Of a DNA stretch of 7,930 nt, positions 1-5,762 are shown one piece after another. How positions within the stretch are numbered: position 1 is the first letter of the stretch; each line of letters begins with the position of its first letter. The notes under the pieces are model-generated. The model was not told the origin of the DNA and did no database searches. It was given only the letters and a program-made list of their open reading frames with translations. The stretch covers positions 1 through 7,930 of the forward strand of contig CADCTH010000119.1 in assembly GCA_902805495.1 (NCBI GenBank), read 5' to 3'. The DNA comes from an uncultured Actinomycetospora sp. (GTDB lineage: Bacteria > Actinomycetota > Actinomycetes > Mycobacteriales > Pseudonocardiaceae). The position numbers were made by a program, and so were the translations under genes.

Positions 1-148
1 GCAGTGCCCGCGTGGTCGCTCGCAGTGCAGCTGCGGCGTCATCTCGTTCGTCGAAGTTCGGCTGTGTCGTGCGAGGCTTCGCGGACCGGGACGAAGCGGA
101 TCCCGGGGGGACGGTAGATCGTCTCCATGGCGGCGTACGTCAGCGCGA
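1..148. other. Left-edge sequence without recognisable gene
   Basis: No frame here has both a ribosome binding site and recognisable protein content. A minus frame reads METIYRPPGIRFVPVREASH before its stop at 39, which I cannot assign. Together with the two gene remnants to its right it belongs to a decayed stretch that extends to 514. Confidence 0.4.
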
Positions 149-330
149 CTGTGGCTCGCGCTGCGGCGCCTGGTGCCGGCGGTGTCCTGGGCCTGGGTGC
201 CCGCGACCGGGCTCGGGCTGGCGCTAGGCCTGGCCGGCGGGTCCACGGCGGTCGGTTACGGGACCGGCGCCGGTGACCTGTGCACTGCGCCGGCCGCTGG
301 GCCTGGGGTCCGCCGCGGTGTGGGCCGGTG
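149..330 (+). pseudogene. Possible remnant of a small membrane protein
   Basis: Read from about 149, one plus frame gives a tryptophan- and glycine-rich hydrophobic stretch (RLWLALRRLVPAVSWAWVP, then a Gly/Leu/Ala run ending VGYGTGAGDL at 280). A second hydrophobic piece (RRPLGLGSAAVWAGAAF) continues in another frame from about 285. This resembles the repeated short transmembrane hairpins of uncharacterised actinobacterial membrane proteins in which a Gly/Ala helix is followed by VGYGT and a second helix. There is no convincing start with a ribosome binding site, the frame changes near 280, and the second segment runs into the ROK kinase remnant on the opposite strand. I infer a broken gene, but random hydrophobicity in GC-rich DNA cannot be excluded. 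Confidence 0.33.
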
Positions 331-492
331 CGGCGTTTGCGTCGTTCTCCACGACGACCGGCAGTCCCGTGCGCTCCTGCAGCTCGTCCCGGAGGGGCTC
401 GTCGCGCCACGCCAGATCGGGCGCGAAGACACTGTGGTGCGGGCTGCGTCCACGAAGGCCGCGGCAGCGAGGCCGAGCGCCTCGACCTCCGG
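329..492 (-). pseudogene. Internal fragment of a ROK-family sugar kinase (glucokinase-like), frameshifted
   Basis: On the minus strand, 489-430 encode EVEALGLAAAAFVDAARTTV. After a one-base loss near 428-432 the adjacent frame gives VFAPDLAWRDEPLRDELQER followed by TGLPVVVENDANAA, ending at 329. Joined, these match the well-known middle of ROK glucokinases: the VGxGxxGFVD segment, the FAPNLxW segment and the PVVVENDANAA motif that carries the catalytic aspartate. Everything else is absent: no DxGGTK phosphate-binding motif upstream, where the DUF6510 gene ends at 515, and no CxxGCxGC zinc motif or glycine-rich sites downstream. It is therefore an internal scrap of roughly 55 codons, not a functional kinase. 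ROK family identity rests on motif recognition and is fairly firm; the exact borders are not. Confidence 0.6.
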
Positions 493-514
493 GAACGAAG
501 GGAGAGCGAGGGGA

Positions 515-781
515 TCAGTTGCCGATGTCGAGCGTGGCGGCCCCACCCATGTCGAGCCACTTGTGTCCGGGCGTCTGGGCGACGCGCATGACCACTTTCT
601 CGCAGGAGGGGCAGCGGACGATCATGCCCGGCGCGTCGGCGTACACGTGGTACTGCCCGAGCGGGGCCTCCGTGCCGCACGTGCTGCACCGGGTCATCAC
701 CACCGTGGCGTCGAAGACGAAGACGTCCGCCAGTTGTCCCGCCGCGGCGTTCCCGTCGAGTCGTCGGGATTCCGGTGTCAT
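515..781 (-). CDS. DUF6510 family four-cysteine (zinc ribbon or rubredoxin-like) protein
   Basis: This 88-residue soluble protein has two CxxC knuckles, C32-x2-C35 (CSTCG) and C57-x2-C60 (CPSCE), separated by 21 residues. That is the pattern of a small zinc ribbon or rubredoxin-like metal site. The C-terminal half has the conserved MRVAQTPGHKWLDMGG stretch. I recognise the family as DUF6510, whose function is unknown. The ATG at 781 is preceded by GAGGAG six to eight bases upstream, so the start is secure. It begins 16 bases after the stop of the flavin reductase gene and is the last gene of the three-gene operon headed by the sulfite oxidase-like gene. Its constant company with an FAD reductase and a molybdopterin enzyme suggests a role in their electron transfer or metal handling, but this is inference. 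No signal peptide or membrane segment is visible. Confidence 0.87.
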   Translation of the reverse strand: MTPESRRLDGNAAAGQLADVFVFDATVVMTRCSTCGTEAPLGQYHVYADAPGMIVRCPSCEKVVMRVAQTPGHKWLDMGGAATLDIGN

Positions 782-797
782 TTATCGCTCCTCTGCG

Positions 798-1532
798 TCA
801 TCCGAATCTCTCGATCTTGATGGCGGCCGTCGGGTGCCCGGCCTCGACGAGGCTGTCCGCGACGGCCTCGACGAACGTGGTGGGACCGCACACCAAGATT
901 CTCGGTCGCTGGTCGACGGGCCAGGTGTGCTCGCGAACGGTCTCCGGCGTCATCCGGCCCCGGAGACCGGCCCAACCCGGTGGTTGTTCCCGGGTCAAGG
1001 CGATGGTCACGGGCACACCACGGTGGACGTGCTCGTCCAGGCGTGCGCGGGCGATGACGTCGCCGAGAGTGCGAGCCGAGTACAACAGCCGGATCGGCAC
1101 CGTCGACCCGGCGGCGGCGTGGTGGTCCAGCACCGCCAGGAAGGGTGCGACGCCCGAACCACCCGCGACCAACTGCAGCGGCGAGTCGGTGTCCGCGTGC
1201 CACACGAAGTAGCCGCCGATCGGACCCCGCAACTCGAGCTCGTCACCGACCCGCAGCTCGTCCACGAGATACGGGGACACCTCGCCCTCGTCGACGCGTT
1301 GCACCACCACGTCCACGGTCGGGCTCTCCGGAGCCGACGCGATGGAGTAGCTGCGCTGAGCTTGGTACCCGTCGGGCGCCGTCAGGCGGACGTCGACGTG
1401 TTGGCCCGGGAGGTGACCTTCCCAGTCGTCGATCCCGAGCGACAGCCGGCGCGCGGTGCGGGCCTCCTCGGTGACGGCCGCGACGGTCGCGAGCCGCCAC
1501 GTCAGTCGCCGGCGTATCGCTGCTCGCGCCAT
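798..1532 (-). CDS. Ferredoxin reductase-like FAD/NAD(P)-binding oxidoreductase
   Basis: A 244-residue flavoprotein of the ferredoxin-NADP reductase superfamily. The N-terminal FAD-binding barrel (about 1-110) contains LPGQHVDVRL and the flavin-binding RSYS motif at 60-63. The NAD(P)-binding half (about 115-244) has GGSGVAP at 124-130, the CGPTTFVEA motif at 215-223, and ends in the aromatic-containing ERFG tail. It would move electrons between NAD(P)H and a partner. There is no fused plant-type 2Fe-2S domain, unlike many relatives, so the protein should need a separate carrier. The ATG at 1532 overlaps the last 31 bases of the sulfite oxidase-like gene, which points to translational coupling. 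The ribosome binding site is weak (GGTGA), but the start fits the usual N-terminus of this subfamily (MARAAxRxRLTWRLATV). The neighbour order suggests it is the dedicated reductase of the molybdopterin enzyme. Confidence 0.9.
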   Translation of the reverse strand: MARAAIRRRLTWRLATVAAVTEEARTARRLSLGIDDWEGHLPGQHVDVRLTAPDGYQAQRSYSIASAPESPTVDVVVQRVDEGEVSPYLVDELRVGDELELRGPIGGYFVWHADTDSPLQLVAGGSGVAPFLAVLDHHAAAGSTVPIRLLYSARTLGDVIARARLDEHVHRGVPVTIALTREQPPGWAGLRGRMTPETVREHTWPVDQRPRILVCGPTTFVEAVADSLVEAGHPTAAIKIERFG

Positions 1533-2110
1533 GGGTCACCGTAGATGTGATAGCCCAGCGTCTCCCAGAAGCCGGGTTCCTCCGTGCTCGACAGCTGGAG
1601 CCCACGCACCCACTTGGCGGACTTCCAGAAGTAGAGGTGCGGTACGAGCAGGCGCGCCGGCCCGCCGTGCTCCGCCGCCAGGGGCTCGCCGTCGTACCGG
1701 TCCACCACCCAGGCGCGGCCGTCGACGACGTCTTCCAGCGGGATGTTCGTCGTGTATCCGCCGTCGCAGAAGGCGAGCACGTAGTCGGCCGAAGTCTCGA
1801 CGGTGTCGAGCAGGGTGTCGAGGGAGACCCCGCTCCACGTCGTCCCGAACTTCGACCACTTCGTGACGCAGTGGATGTCGACGGTGACGTCCTCGCGGGG
1901 CAGCTGTTGGAACTCCTGCCAGGTGAACCGCGCACGGGCGCTGACCTCGCCGGTGATGGTGAAGTCCCACTCCTCCATCGACGTTCGAGGAGTCGGCCCG
2001 GCAGACAGCACCGGGAAGCCCCCACCGATGTCGTACTGCCCGGGGGGCAGTCCGCTCGCGCCGTGATCAGCCTCGCGCCGCCCAACGAATCCTCGGGAGA
2101 CGAATCCCAT
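1502..2110 (-). CDS. Sulfite oxidase-like molybdopterin-dependent oxidoreductase
   Basis: A 202-residue protein with one oxidoreductase molybdopterin-binding domain (Pfam PF00174 type), roughly residues 45-175. The signature segment DIHCVTKWSKFGTTWSGVSL places C81 as the expected molybdenum-ligating cysteine. The conserved GGYTTNIPLED and GGPARLLVPHLYFWKSAKWV segments follow at 117-127 and 149-168. It lacks both the cytochrome b5 domain and the C-terminal dimerisation domain of true sulfite oxidases, and no Tat or Sec signal is seen, so it is probably cytoplasmic. The natural substrate is unknown; a YedY/YuiH-like reductase role is as likely as oxidation. The frame is open back to a GTG at 2188, but I chose the ATG at 2110 because a strong AGGAGGGAAGG site sits directly upstream. 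It heads the operon with the flavin reductase and DUF6510 genes. Confidence 0.9.
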   Translation of the reverse strand: MGFVSRGFVGRREADHGASGLPPGQYDIGGGFPVLSAGPTPRTSMEEWDFTITGEVSARARFTWQEFQQLPREDVTVDIHCVTKWSKFGTTWSGVSLDTLLDTVETSADYVLAFCDGGYTTNIPLEDVVDGRAWVVDRYDGEPLAAEHGGPARLLVPHLYFWKSAKWVRGLQLSSTEEPGFWETLGYHIYGDPWREQRYAGD

Positions 2111-2121
2111 GTCCTTCCCTC
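2103..2121 (-). promoter_or_regulatory. Strong ribosome binding site deciding the molybdoenzyme start
   Basis: On the minus strand the bases CAGGAGGGAAGGAC immediately precede the ATG at 2110. The AGGAGG core is seven bases away, a near-perfect Shine-Dalgarno. This settles the start against the earlier in-frame GTG at 2188, which would add 26 low-complexity residues. Confidence 0.8.
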
Positions 2122-2169
2122 CTGTCGTTGGCCCCCGGCCGACCGCACGCGGCCGGTGGTCGATCTCGC

Positions 2170-2188
2170 GTGGCGGGAGGCCCGCCAC
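2170..2188. terminator. GC-rich perfect hairpin between the NDH-2-like gene and the molybdoenzyme operon
   Basis: Arms GTGGCGGG (2170-2177) and CCCGCCAC (2181-2188) are perfectly complementary with a three-base loop. The hairpin lies 66 bases past the stop of the NDH-2-like gene and 60 bases before the next start. There is no T-tract on either strand, so it would be the tail-less type of terminator often proposed for actinomycetes, or a 5' leader or operator structure. A smaller palindrome CGGGCGCCCG lies at 2225-2234. The remaining spacer 2111-2254 shows no clear -10/-35 pair. Confidence 0.4.
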
Positions 2189-2254
2189 CCGGATGCCGAT
2201 CCCTTCTGCTGAGTAGGTGTCCGACGGGCGCCCGCCGTCACGCTCCGAGGCTCA

Positions 2255-3622
2255 TCACCGAGCGGTCGGCACGCCGTGGCGGGGCAGCTCCGGGGACGCG
2301 GTGTCCAGAGGCACATCGGGAGAACGCACGAGGCCGAGCTGGACACTCTGCCGGCGCTGCGTCGCGTCGAGGGCCCAATCGACGGCTGTGTGCAACCGAT
2401 TGCCGGGCATCGACAGCAGGTGGTAGCCGCGCGTGACCACCTTCGCGAGCAGGCCGGCCAGCGGGACTCCGAGAGGGTTGGCGGCGGCGTCGCGGCCCCC
2501 GAGGTCGACGACGAAGCCGAGATCGTCATGTCGATAGCGACGCAGGCGCGTACGACGCAGCGAGGCGGCCACGTTGCGCCCGGCCAACCTGCCCTGCCGC
2601 ACGGCGTGCTGCGCGGTCATCGCGGTCGCCTGCCCGGGAGAGGTCCGGTCCGGCACCGCGGCCGCATCTCCACAGGCGAGTATCTCGGGGTGCCCCGGCA
2701 CCGTGAGGTCCTCGTTGACCACCAGGCGCCCGCGGTGGGTGGGTAGGCCCAACGACTCCACCATCGGGTCGGGACGAACCCCGACGCACCACACCACTGT
2801 TCGGGTCCCCAGCTCCTCCCCGGTGGTCAGGCGCACCCCGTCCTCGGTGGCCTCGTCGATCGAGACGCCCATCCGGACGTCGACACCCCGTCCGCGCAGG
2901 ACGGCGTCGGCCGTGCGGGAGAGGTGCTCGTCGAGCTCGGGCAGCACCCGCGGCGCGACGTCCAGCAGCAGCCAGTGGACGGGGTGCTCGCCCGACGAGC
3001 GATGGCTGGCGGCCAACCTGTCGGTGAAGAGCTTGCCGTGTGCGGCGACCTCCGTGCCGGTGTAACCGGCGCCGACGACCAGGACGGTGCAGCGGGCTCG
3101 GCGCTCGGCGGGGTCCGCGGCCTCGCCGGCGAGCTCGAGCTGCCGGATGAGGTGATCGCGCAGGTAGAGCGCCTCGGGGATCCCCCGGAACCCGTGGGCG
3201 TACGCGGCCACCCCGGGAACGGGCAGCAGCTTGTTGACGCTGCCGACGGAGATCACCAGGCGGTCGTAGTCCAGCTCACGGCGCCGACCTTCCGGGTCGA
3301 TCAGGCCGATCCGGCGCCCTGCGACGTCGAGCCGGTCCACCACGCCGAGGACCAGCCGCACACCGGGCAGCGTCGCGGTCAGCGAGACCGAGATGCGTCG
3401 CGGTTCCAGGATCCCGACGGCCACCTCGGGCAGCAGTGGCAGGTAGAGGAAGTAATCGGTGGGGCTCACCAGGACGATCTCGGCCTCGTCGCCGAGCCGG
3501 CGACGCGACGACTTCGCCGCCTGGAAGCCGGCGAACCCGGCACCGACCACCACGACACGAGGGCGACCGGCTCCGGCCGTGCCTCCGGTCTCTCGGTCGG
3601 CCGGGTGTCGGCCTCCCTGCAT
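2255..3622 (-). CDS. NAD(P)/FAD-dependent oxidoreductase, type II NADH dehydrogenase-like
   Basis: A 455-residue protein of the pyridine nucleotide-disulfide oxidoreductase superfamily with the layout of type II NADH dehydrogenases, which pass electrons from NADH through FAD to membrane quinones. The first dinucleotide fold starts at 23 (VVVVGAGFAGFQAAK) for FAD. The YLPLLPEVAVG quinone/FAD region is at 60-70. The second fold at 181 (LVVGAGYTGTEVAAH) binds NAD(P)H, and ILACGDAAAVPD at 314-325 closes the FAD site. The C-terminal part with GYHLLSMPGNRLHTAVDWAL and RQSVQLGLV is the typical membrane-associating tail of actinobacterial NDH-2 relatives. There is no redox-active CxxxxC. The frame stays open to 3988, but the family homology begins shortly after the ATG at 3622, which overlaps a TGA in another frame (TGATG). 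The ribosome binding site there is poor, so the start is the weak point; GTG codons at 3625 and 3634 are alternatives. Confidence 0.87.
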   Translation of the reverse strand: MQGGRHPADRETGGTAGAGRPRVVVVGAGFAGFQAAKSSRRRLGDEAEIVLVSPTDYFLYLPLLPEVAVGILEPRRISVSLTATLPGVRLVLGVVDRLDVAGRRIGLIDPEGRRRELDYDRLVISVGSVNKLLPVPGVAAYAHGFRGIPEALYLRDHLIRQLELAGEAADPAERRARCTVLVVGAGYTGTEVAAHGKLFTDRLAASHRSSGEHPVHWLLLDVAPRVLPELDEHLSRTADAVLRGRGVDVRMGVSIDEATEDGVRLTTGEELGTRTVVWCVGVRPDPMVESLGLPTHRGRLVVNEDLTVPGHPEILACGDAAAVPDRTSPGQATAMTAQHAVRQGRLAGRNVAASLRRTRLRRYRHDDLGFVVDLGGRDAAANPLGVPLAGLLAKVVTRGYHLLSMPGNRLHTAVDWALDATQRRQSVQLGLVRSPDVPLDTASPELPRHGVPTAR

Positions 3623-3947
3623 CACGACGACCACGCCGGCGGCGTGTACGTGGCTGGTGTCCAGCACGACGACGGAGACGATGCCGCCGCGGAACGCAGC
3701 GACTCGTCGCTCGCGTGGATCTGTCCCATCGCCTTGCTCCTCGCGGTCGCGGTCGACGAGAGCCCGGCTCTCCTCGTCTCGGTCGTCGGAGATCCAGGAG
3801 GCGGCGCCGACACCGTCCTCGAGGTCGATGCCGAGCTCGGGGAGCGCTCGGGCCAGGCGGCGATCGAGGCCCTCGTGTCCGCCTGCTGAGCGGGCGGCAG
3901 ACCCGAGCCGTGACGACCCTCGTCGCTTCGTCGCGGTCGTGAGGGGT
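3623..3947 (-). other. 325-base spacer without a recognised gene; open in the NDH-2-like frame
   Basis: Between the stress protein stop and the NDH-2-like ATG, the minus frame of the oxidoreductase is open throughout. It reads an acidic stretch (LARALPELGIDLEDG, then WISDDRDEESRALVDRDREE) that I do not recognise. Codon-position GC counted over 3661-3900 is about 88, 79 and 53 percent, which shows coding-like three-base periodicity but fits equally a plus-strand frame. A 35-codon minus ORF at 3729-3622 starts with ATG behind GAGGAG and ends in a TGATG overlap with the next gene, yet its Ser/Pro/Ala composition looks like shadow coding. A weak dyad CCGCC/GGCGG sits at 3879-3897. Options are a decayed gene, a leader region with a short upstream ORF, or an N-terminal extension. 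Confidence 0.4.
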
Positions 3948-4700
3948 TCATCGCACGCGAGGCGGGTCGGCCGGGGCCGGCGACGCATCCCGAGGCTCGG
4001 GTGCCGGATCGAGGTGCAGCAGACGCCGCGCGCCGTCGGCGAGCTCGGAGTCGACGACGACCTCGTAGCTGCCCGCCTCGAGGTGGCGGACCGATGCGAA
4101 GTCCCGGCGGCCGCGCGTCGCCGCCTGGGCGATCGCGCCGAAGATCGCGCCGAAGATCGCGCCGAGGACGACCCCGGTGAGGACCGGGAGGAGCCAGTAC
4201 GGAGTGAACAGGAAGAGGACCGCGCCGATCAGCAGGCCGAACCACGCCCCACCCCCTGCGCCCGCACCCGCGGCGCGCGGGACCGTCAGCCGTCCGGTGA
4301 CGTCCTCGTCCAGCCGCAGATCGCGGCCGACGATGCTGACCCGCTCGACCGGGAACCCCGCGTCGGACAGGGCGTCCACGTCCCGCTGAGCATCGTCGTA
4401 CTCGGTGTGGACACGGAGGGTCTCCCGCGCTGAGCGTGGTCGTCCGGTCACGGTGTCTCCTGTGATCGAAGTGCCGTCGCCGTCGCCGTCGCCGACGGCG
4501 GTGAGGTGCCGGCGCGCCTCGGTCTCGTCGGACGAGGCCACCAGCACTCGGACGCCCTGGAGCTGGAGCTCCGGCTCCTGTCCCCCGGCGTCGTCCGCCG
4601 CCACGGCGGCCCGCACGCCCTGGTTCTGCAGGAAGCCCACGATCAGCTCTGCCTCGGTGCGGCTGCCGACGATCGCTACGGGCACGGTCAGACCGTTCAC
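3948..4700 (-). CDS. General stress protein (YflT/GSP17M-like) with N-terminal DUF2007-like domain
   Basis: This 250-residue membrane protein has three parts. Residues 3-70 (VPVAIVGSRTEAELIVGFLQ to the ETEARRHL helix) look like a DUF2007-type putative signal-transducing ferredoxin-like fold. Residues 71-95 are a Gly/Asp-rich linker starting GDGDGDG. Residues 96-230 are a GSP17M/YflT-like stress domain with EYDDAQRDVDALSDAGFPVERVSIVGRDL, then two hydrophobic segments (about 151-166 and 168-191) packed with small residues, ending in SYEVVVDSELADGARRLL. The hydrophobic hairpin is a glycine-zipper type that probably inserts in the membrane. The GTG start at 4700 has AGGAG about nine bases upstream, overlapping the stop of the DipZ-like gene, so the two are co-translated. 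The biochemical role is unknown; the family is known from stress regulons. The last 20 residues are a Pro/Ala/Arg-rich disordered tail. Confidence 0.85.
   Translation of the reverse strand: MNGLTVPVAIVGSRTEAELIVGFLQNQGVRAAVAADDAGGQEPELQLQGVRVLVASSDETEARRHLTAVGDGDGDGTSITGDTVTGRPRSARETLRVHTEYDDAQRDVDALSDAGFPVERVSIVGRDLRLDEDVTGRLTVPRAAGAGAGGGAWFGLLIGAVLFLFTPYWLLPVLTGVVLGAIFGAIFGAIAQAATRGRRDFASVRHLEAGSYEVVVDSELADGARRLLHLDPAPEPRDASPAPADPPRVR
4131..4166 (-). repeat. Three tandem 12-base repeats encoding FGAI/LGAI
   Basis: The unit GATCGCGCCGAA (plus strand) occurs three times in a row, the last copy with one change (final A to G). On the coding strand it gives LGAI-FGAI-FGAI at residues 179-190 of the stress protein, in the second hydrophobic segment. 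In-frame slippage here would shorten or lengthen the membrane helix by four residues without breaking the frame. Confidence 0.9.
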
Positions 4701-4712
4701 GGCTTGCGTCTC

Positions 4713-5720
4713 CTAGCCGAAGGTGACGACATAGGTCTCGGCGCCGGGAGCCAGGAACGCGATCTCGACGGTGCGGTCCTCGATCACGCCCGGAGCGCGG
4801 ATCAGTTGGTAGAGCCGCGGCTCGAGCAGTGCTCCGTGGCCGTCGGCATCGACGTCGAGTCCGTGGGCGTCGCCCGGCGGTCCGCCGTCGAGGATCACGC
4901 GGAACGGTATCGACGTCCCGCGGGGCCGGGGCGCCATCACGAGGTGGACGTCGCGAGCGTGGTAGCGGAGCACGAGGCTCCCGCTGTCGCCCTGGAGCAC
5001 GCTCGCTCGCCGCTCGACGGCCCACTCGCCCGCGAGCGCCCACTGGTTGAGTCGCAAGGGATCGGCGGAGACGTAGGCGCGGGAGCGGCCGACCGCGACG
5101 CCGCCCGGGGAGGCGAACCTGCGCGCCTGCTCGCTCCCGAGGTAGGTCTCCGGCGACTCGAGCTGCGCCCAGTCGGCCTGGGCCTCCAGACCGTCGGGGG
5201 TGACCGACACGAGGTCGTCGTCCGCTGGAGCGTCTCCGGCGTCGCGGAGAAGCCGCTGGATGACCCGCTCACACCCCTCGTAGTCGCCTTCGCCGAACTG
5301 GTGGTGGCGGATCCGCCCCTCCGCGTCAACGAGGTAGATCGCGGGCCAGTAGTGGTTCGCGAACGCCCGCCAGACGACGTAGTCGGGATCGAGGGCGACT
5401 GGGTGGTCGACGCCCAGGTCCTCGGCGGCCCGGCGGACGTTGTCGACCTCCTCCTCGAACGGGAACTCCGGGGTGTGGACACCGACGACGACCAGTCCAC
5501 GATCCGCGTACTTCTCCGCCCACGCGCGGACGTAGCCGAGGGTGCGGAGCCAGTTGATGCACGTGTAGGTCCAGAACTCGACGAGGACGACCTTCCCGCG
5601 CAGGTCCGCGGGCCGGAGCGGGGAGGAGTTGAGCCATCCCGCGGCGCCGTCAAAGGTCGGCAGGCGGCCCTCGACGGGCAGCTCTGCGACCGGCGCCCGC
5701 CTTCTGCCGAAGAGGCCCAT
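4713..5720 (-). CDS. DipZ-like thioredoxin-domain protein with C-terminal carbohydrate-binding-like domain
   Basis: A 335-residue protein matching the soluble C-terminal half of DipZ/TlpA-like redoxins. The thioredoxin domain (about 30-160) contains LVEFWTYTCINWLRTLGYV, GLVVVGVHTPEFPFE, the cis-proline site YWPAIYL (P126) and HHQFGEGDYEGCE. The usual CxxC is C54-I-N-W57, so the resolving cysteine is missing; Mycobacterium DipZ has CINC. The C-terminal part (about 220-335) has LNQWALAGEWAV, LRYHARDVHLVMAP and PFRVILDGGPPGDAHGLDVD, the conserved jelly-roll-like domain of DipZ proteins. The CcdA-like membrane domain of full DipZ is absent, and no signal peptide is seen, so a cytoplasmic peroxiredoxin-like or unknown thiol role is likely. 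I chose the ATG at 5720, seven bases from GGAAGGG; ATG 5726 and GTG 5759 are alternatives. It lies 42 bases after the epoxide hydrolase and 12 before the stress gene. Confidence 0.88.
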   Translation of the reverse strand: MGLFGRRRAPVAELPVEGRLPTFDGAAGWLNSSPLRPADLRGKVVLVEFWTYTCINWLRTLGYVRAWAEKYADRGLVVVGVHTPEFPFEEEVDNVRRAAEDLGVDHPVALDPDYVVWRAFANHYWPAIYLVDAEGRIRHHQFGEGDYEGCERVIQRLLRDAGDAPADDDLVSVTPDGLEAQADWAQLESPETYLGSEQARRFASPGGVAVGRSRAYVSADPLRLNQWALAGEWAVERRASVLQGDSGSLVLRYHARDVHLVMAPRPRGTSIPFRVILDGGPPGDAHGLDVDADGHGALLEPRLYQLIRAPGVIEDRTVEIAFLAPGAETYVVTFG

Positions 5721-5762
5721 CGGCATTCCCTTCCGTGGTCGAACGCGTACGAGCGGCACCGG

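Noticed and set aside
39..689. 216-codon minus-strand frame at the left end
   Set aside because: It overlaps the DUF6510 gene in another phase and is strongly Arg/Pro-rich; no motif is visible except an unassignable tail.
273..1544. 423-codon plus-strand open frame spanning the remnants, DUF6510 and reductase genes
   Set aside because: Arg/Pro/His-rich shadow translation antisense to well-supported genes.
3913..3940. ACGACC/GGTCGT dyad after the stress protein stop as a terminator
   Set aside because: Only six paired bases around a 16-base loop, no T-run; too weak to call.
4471..4500. GCCGTC repeats as a possible CRISPR or regulatory repeat
   Set aside because: Short simple-sequence repeat within a coding frame giving a Gly/Asp linker, with no spacers.
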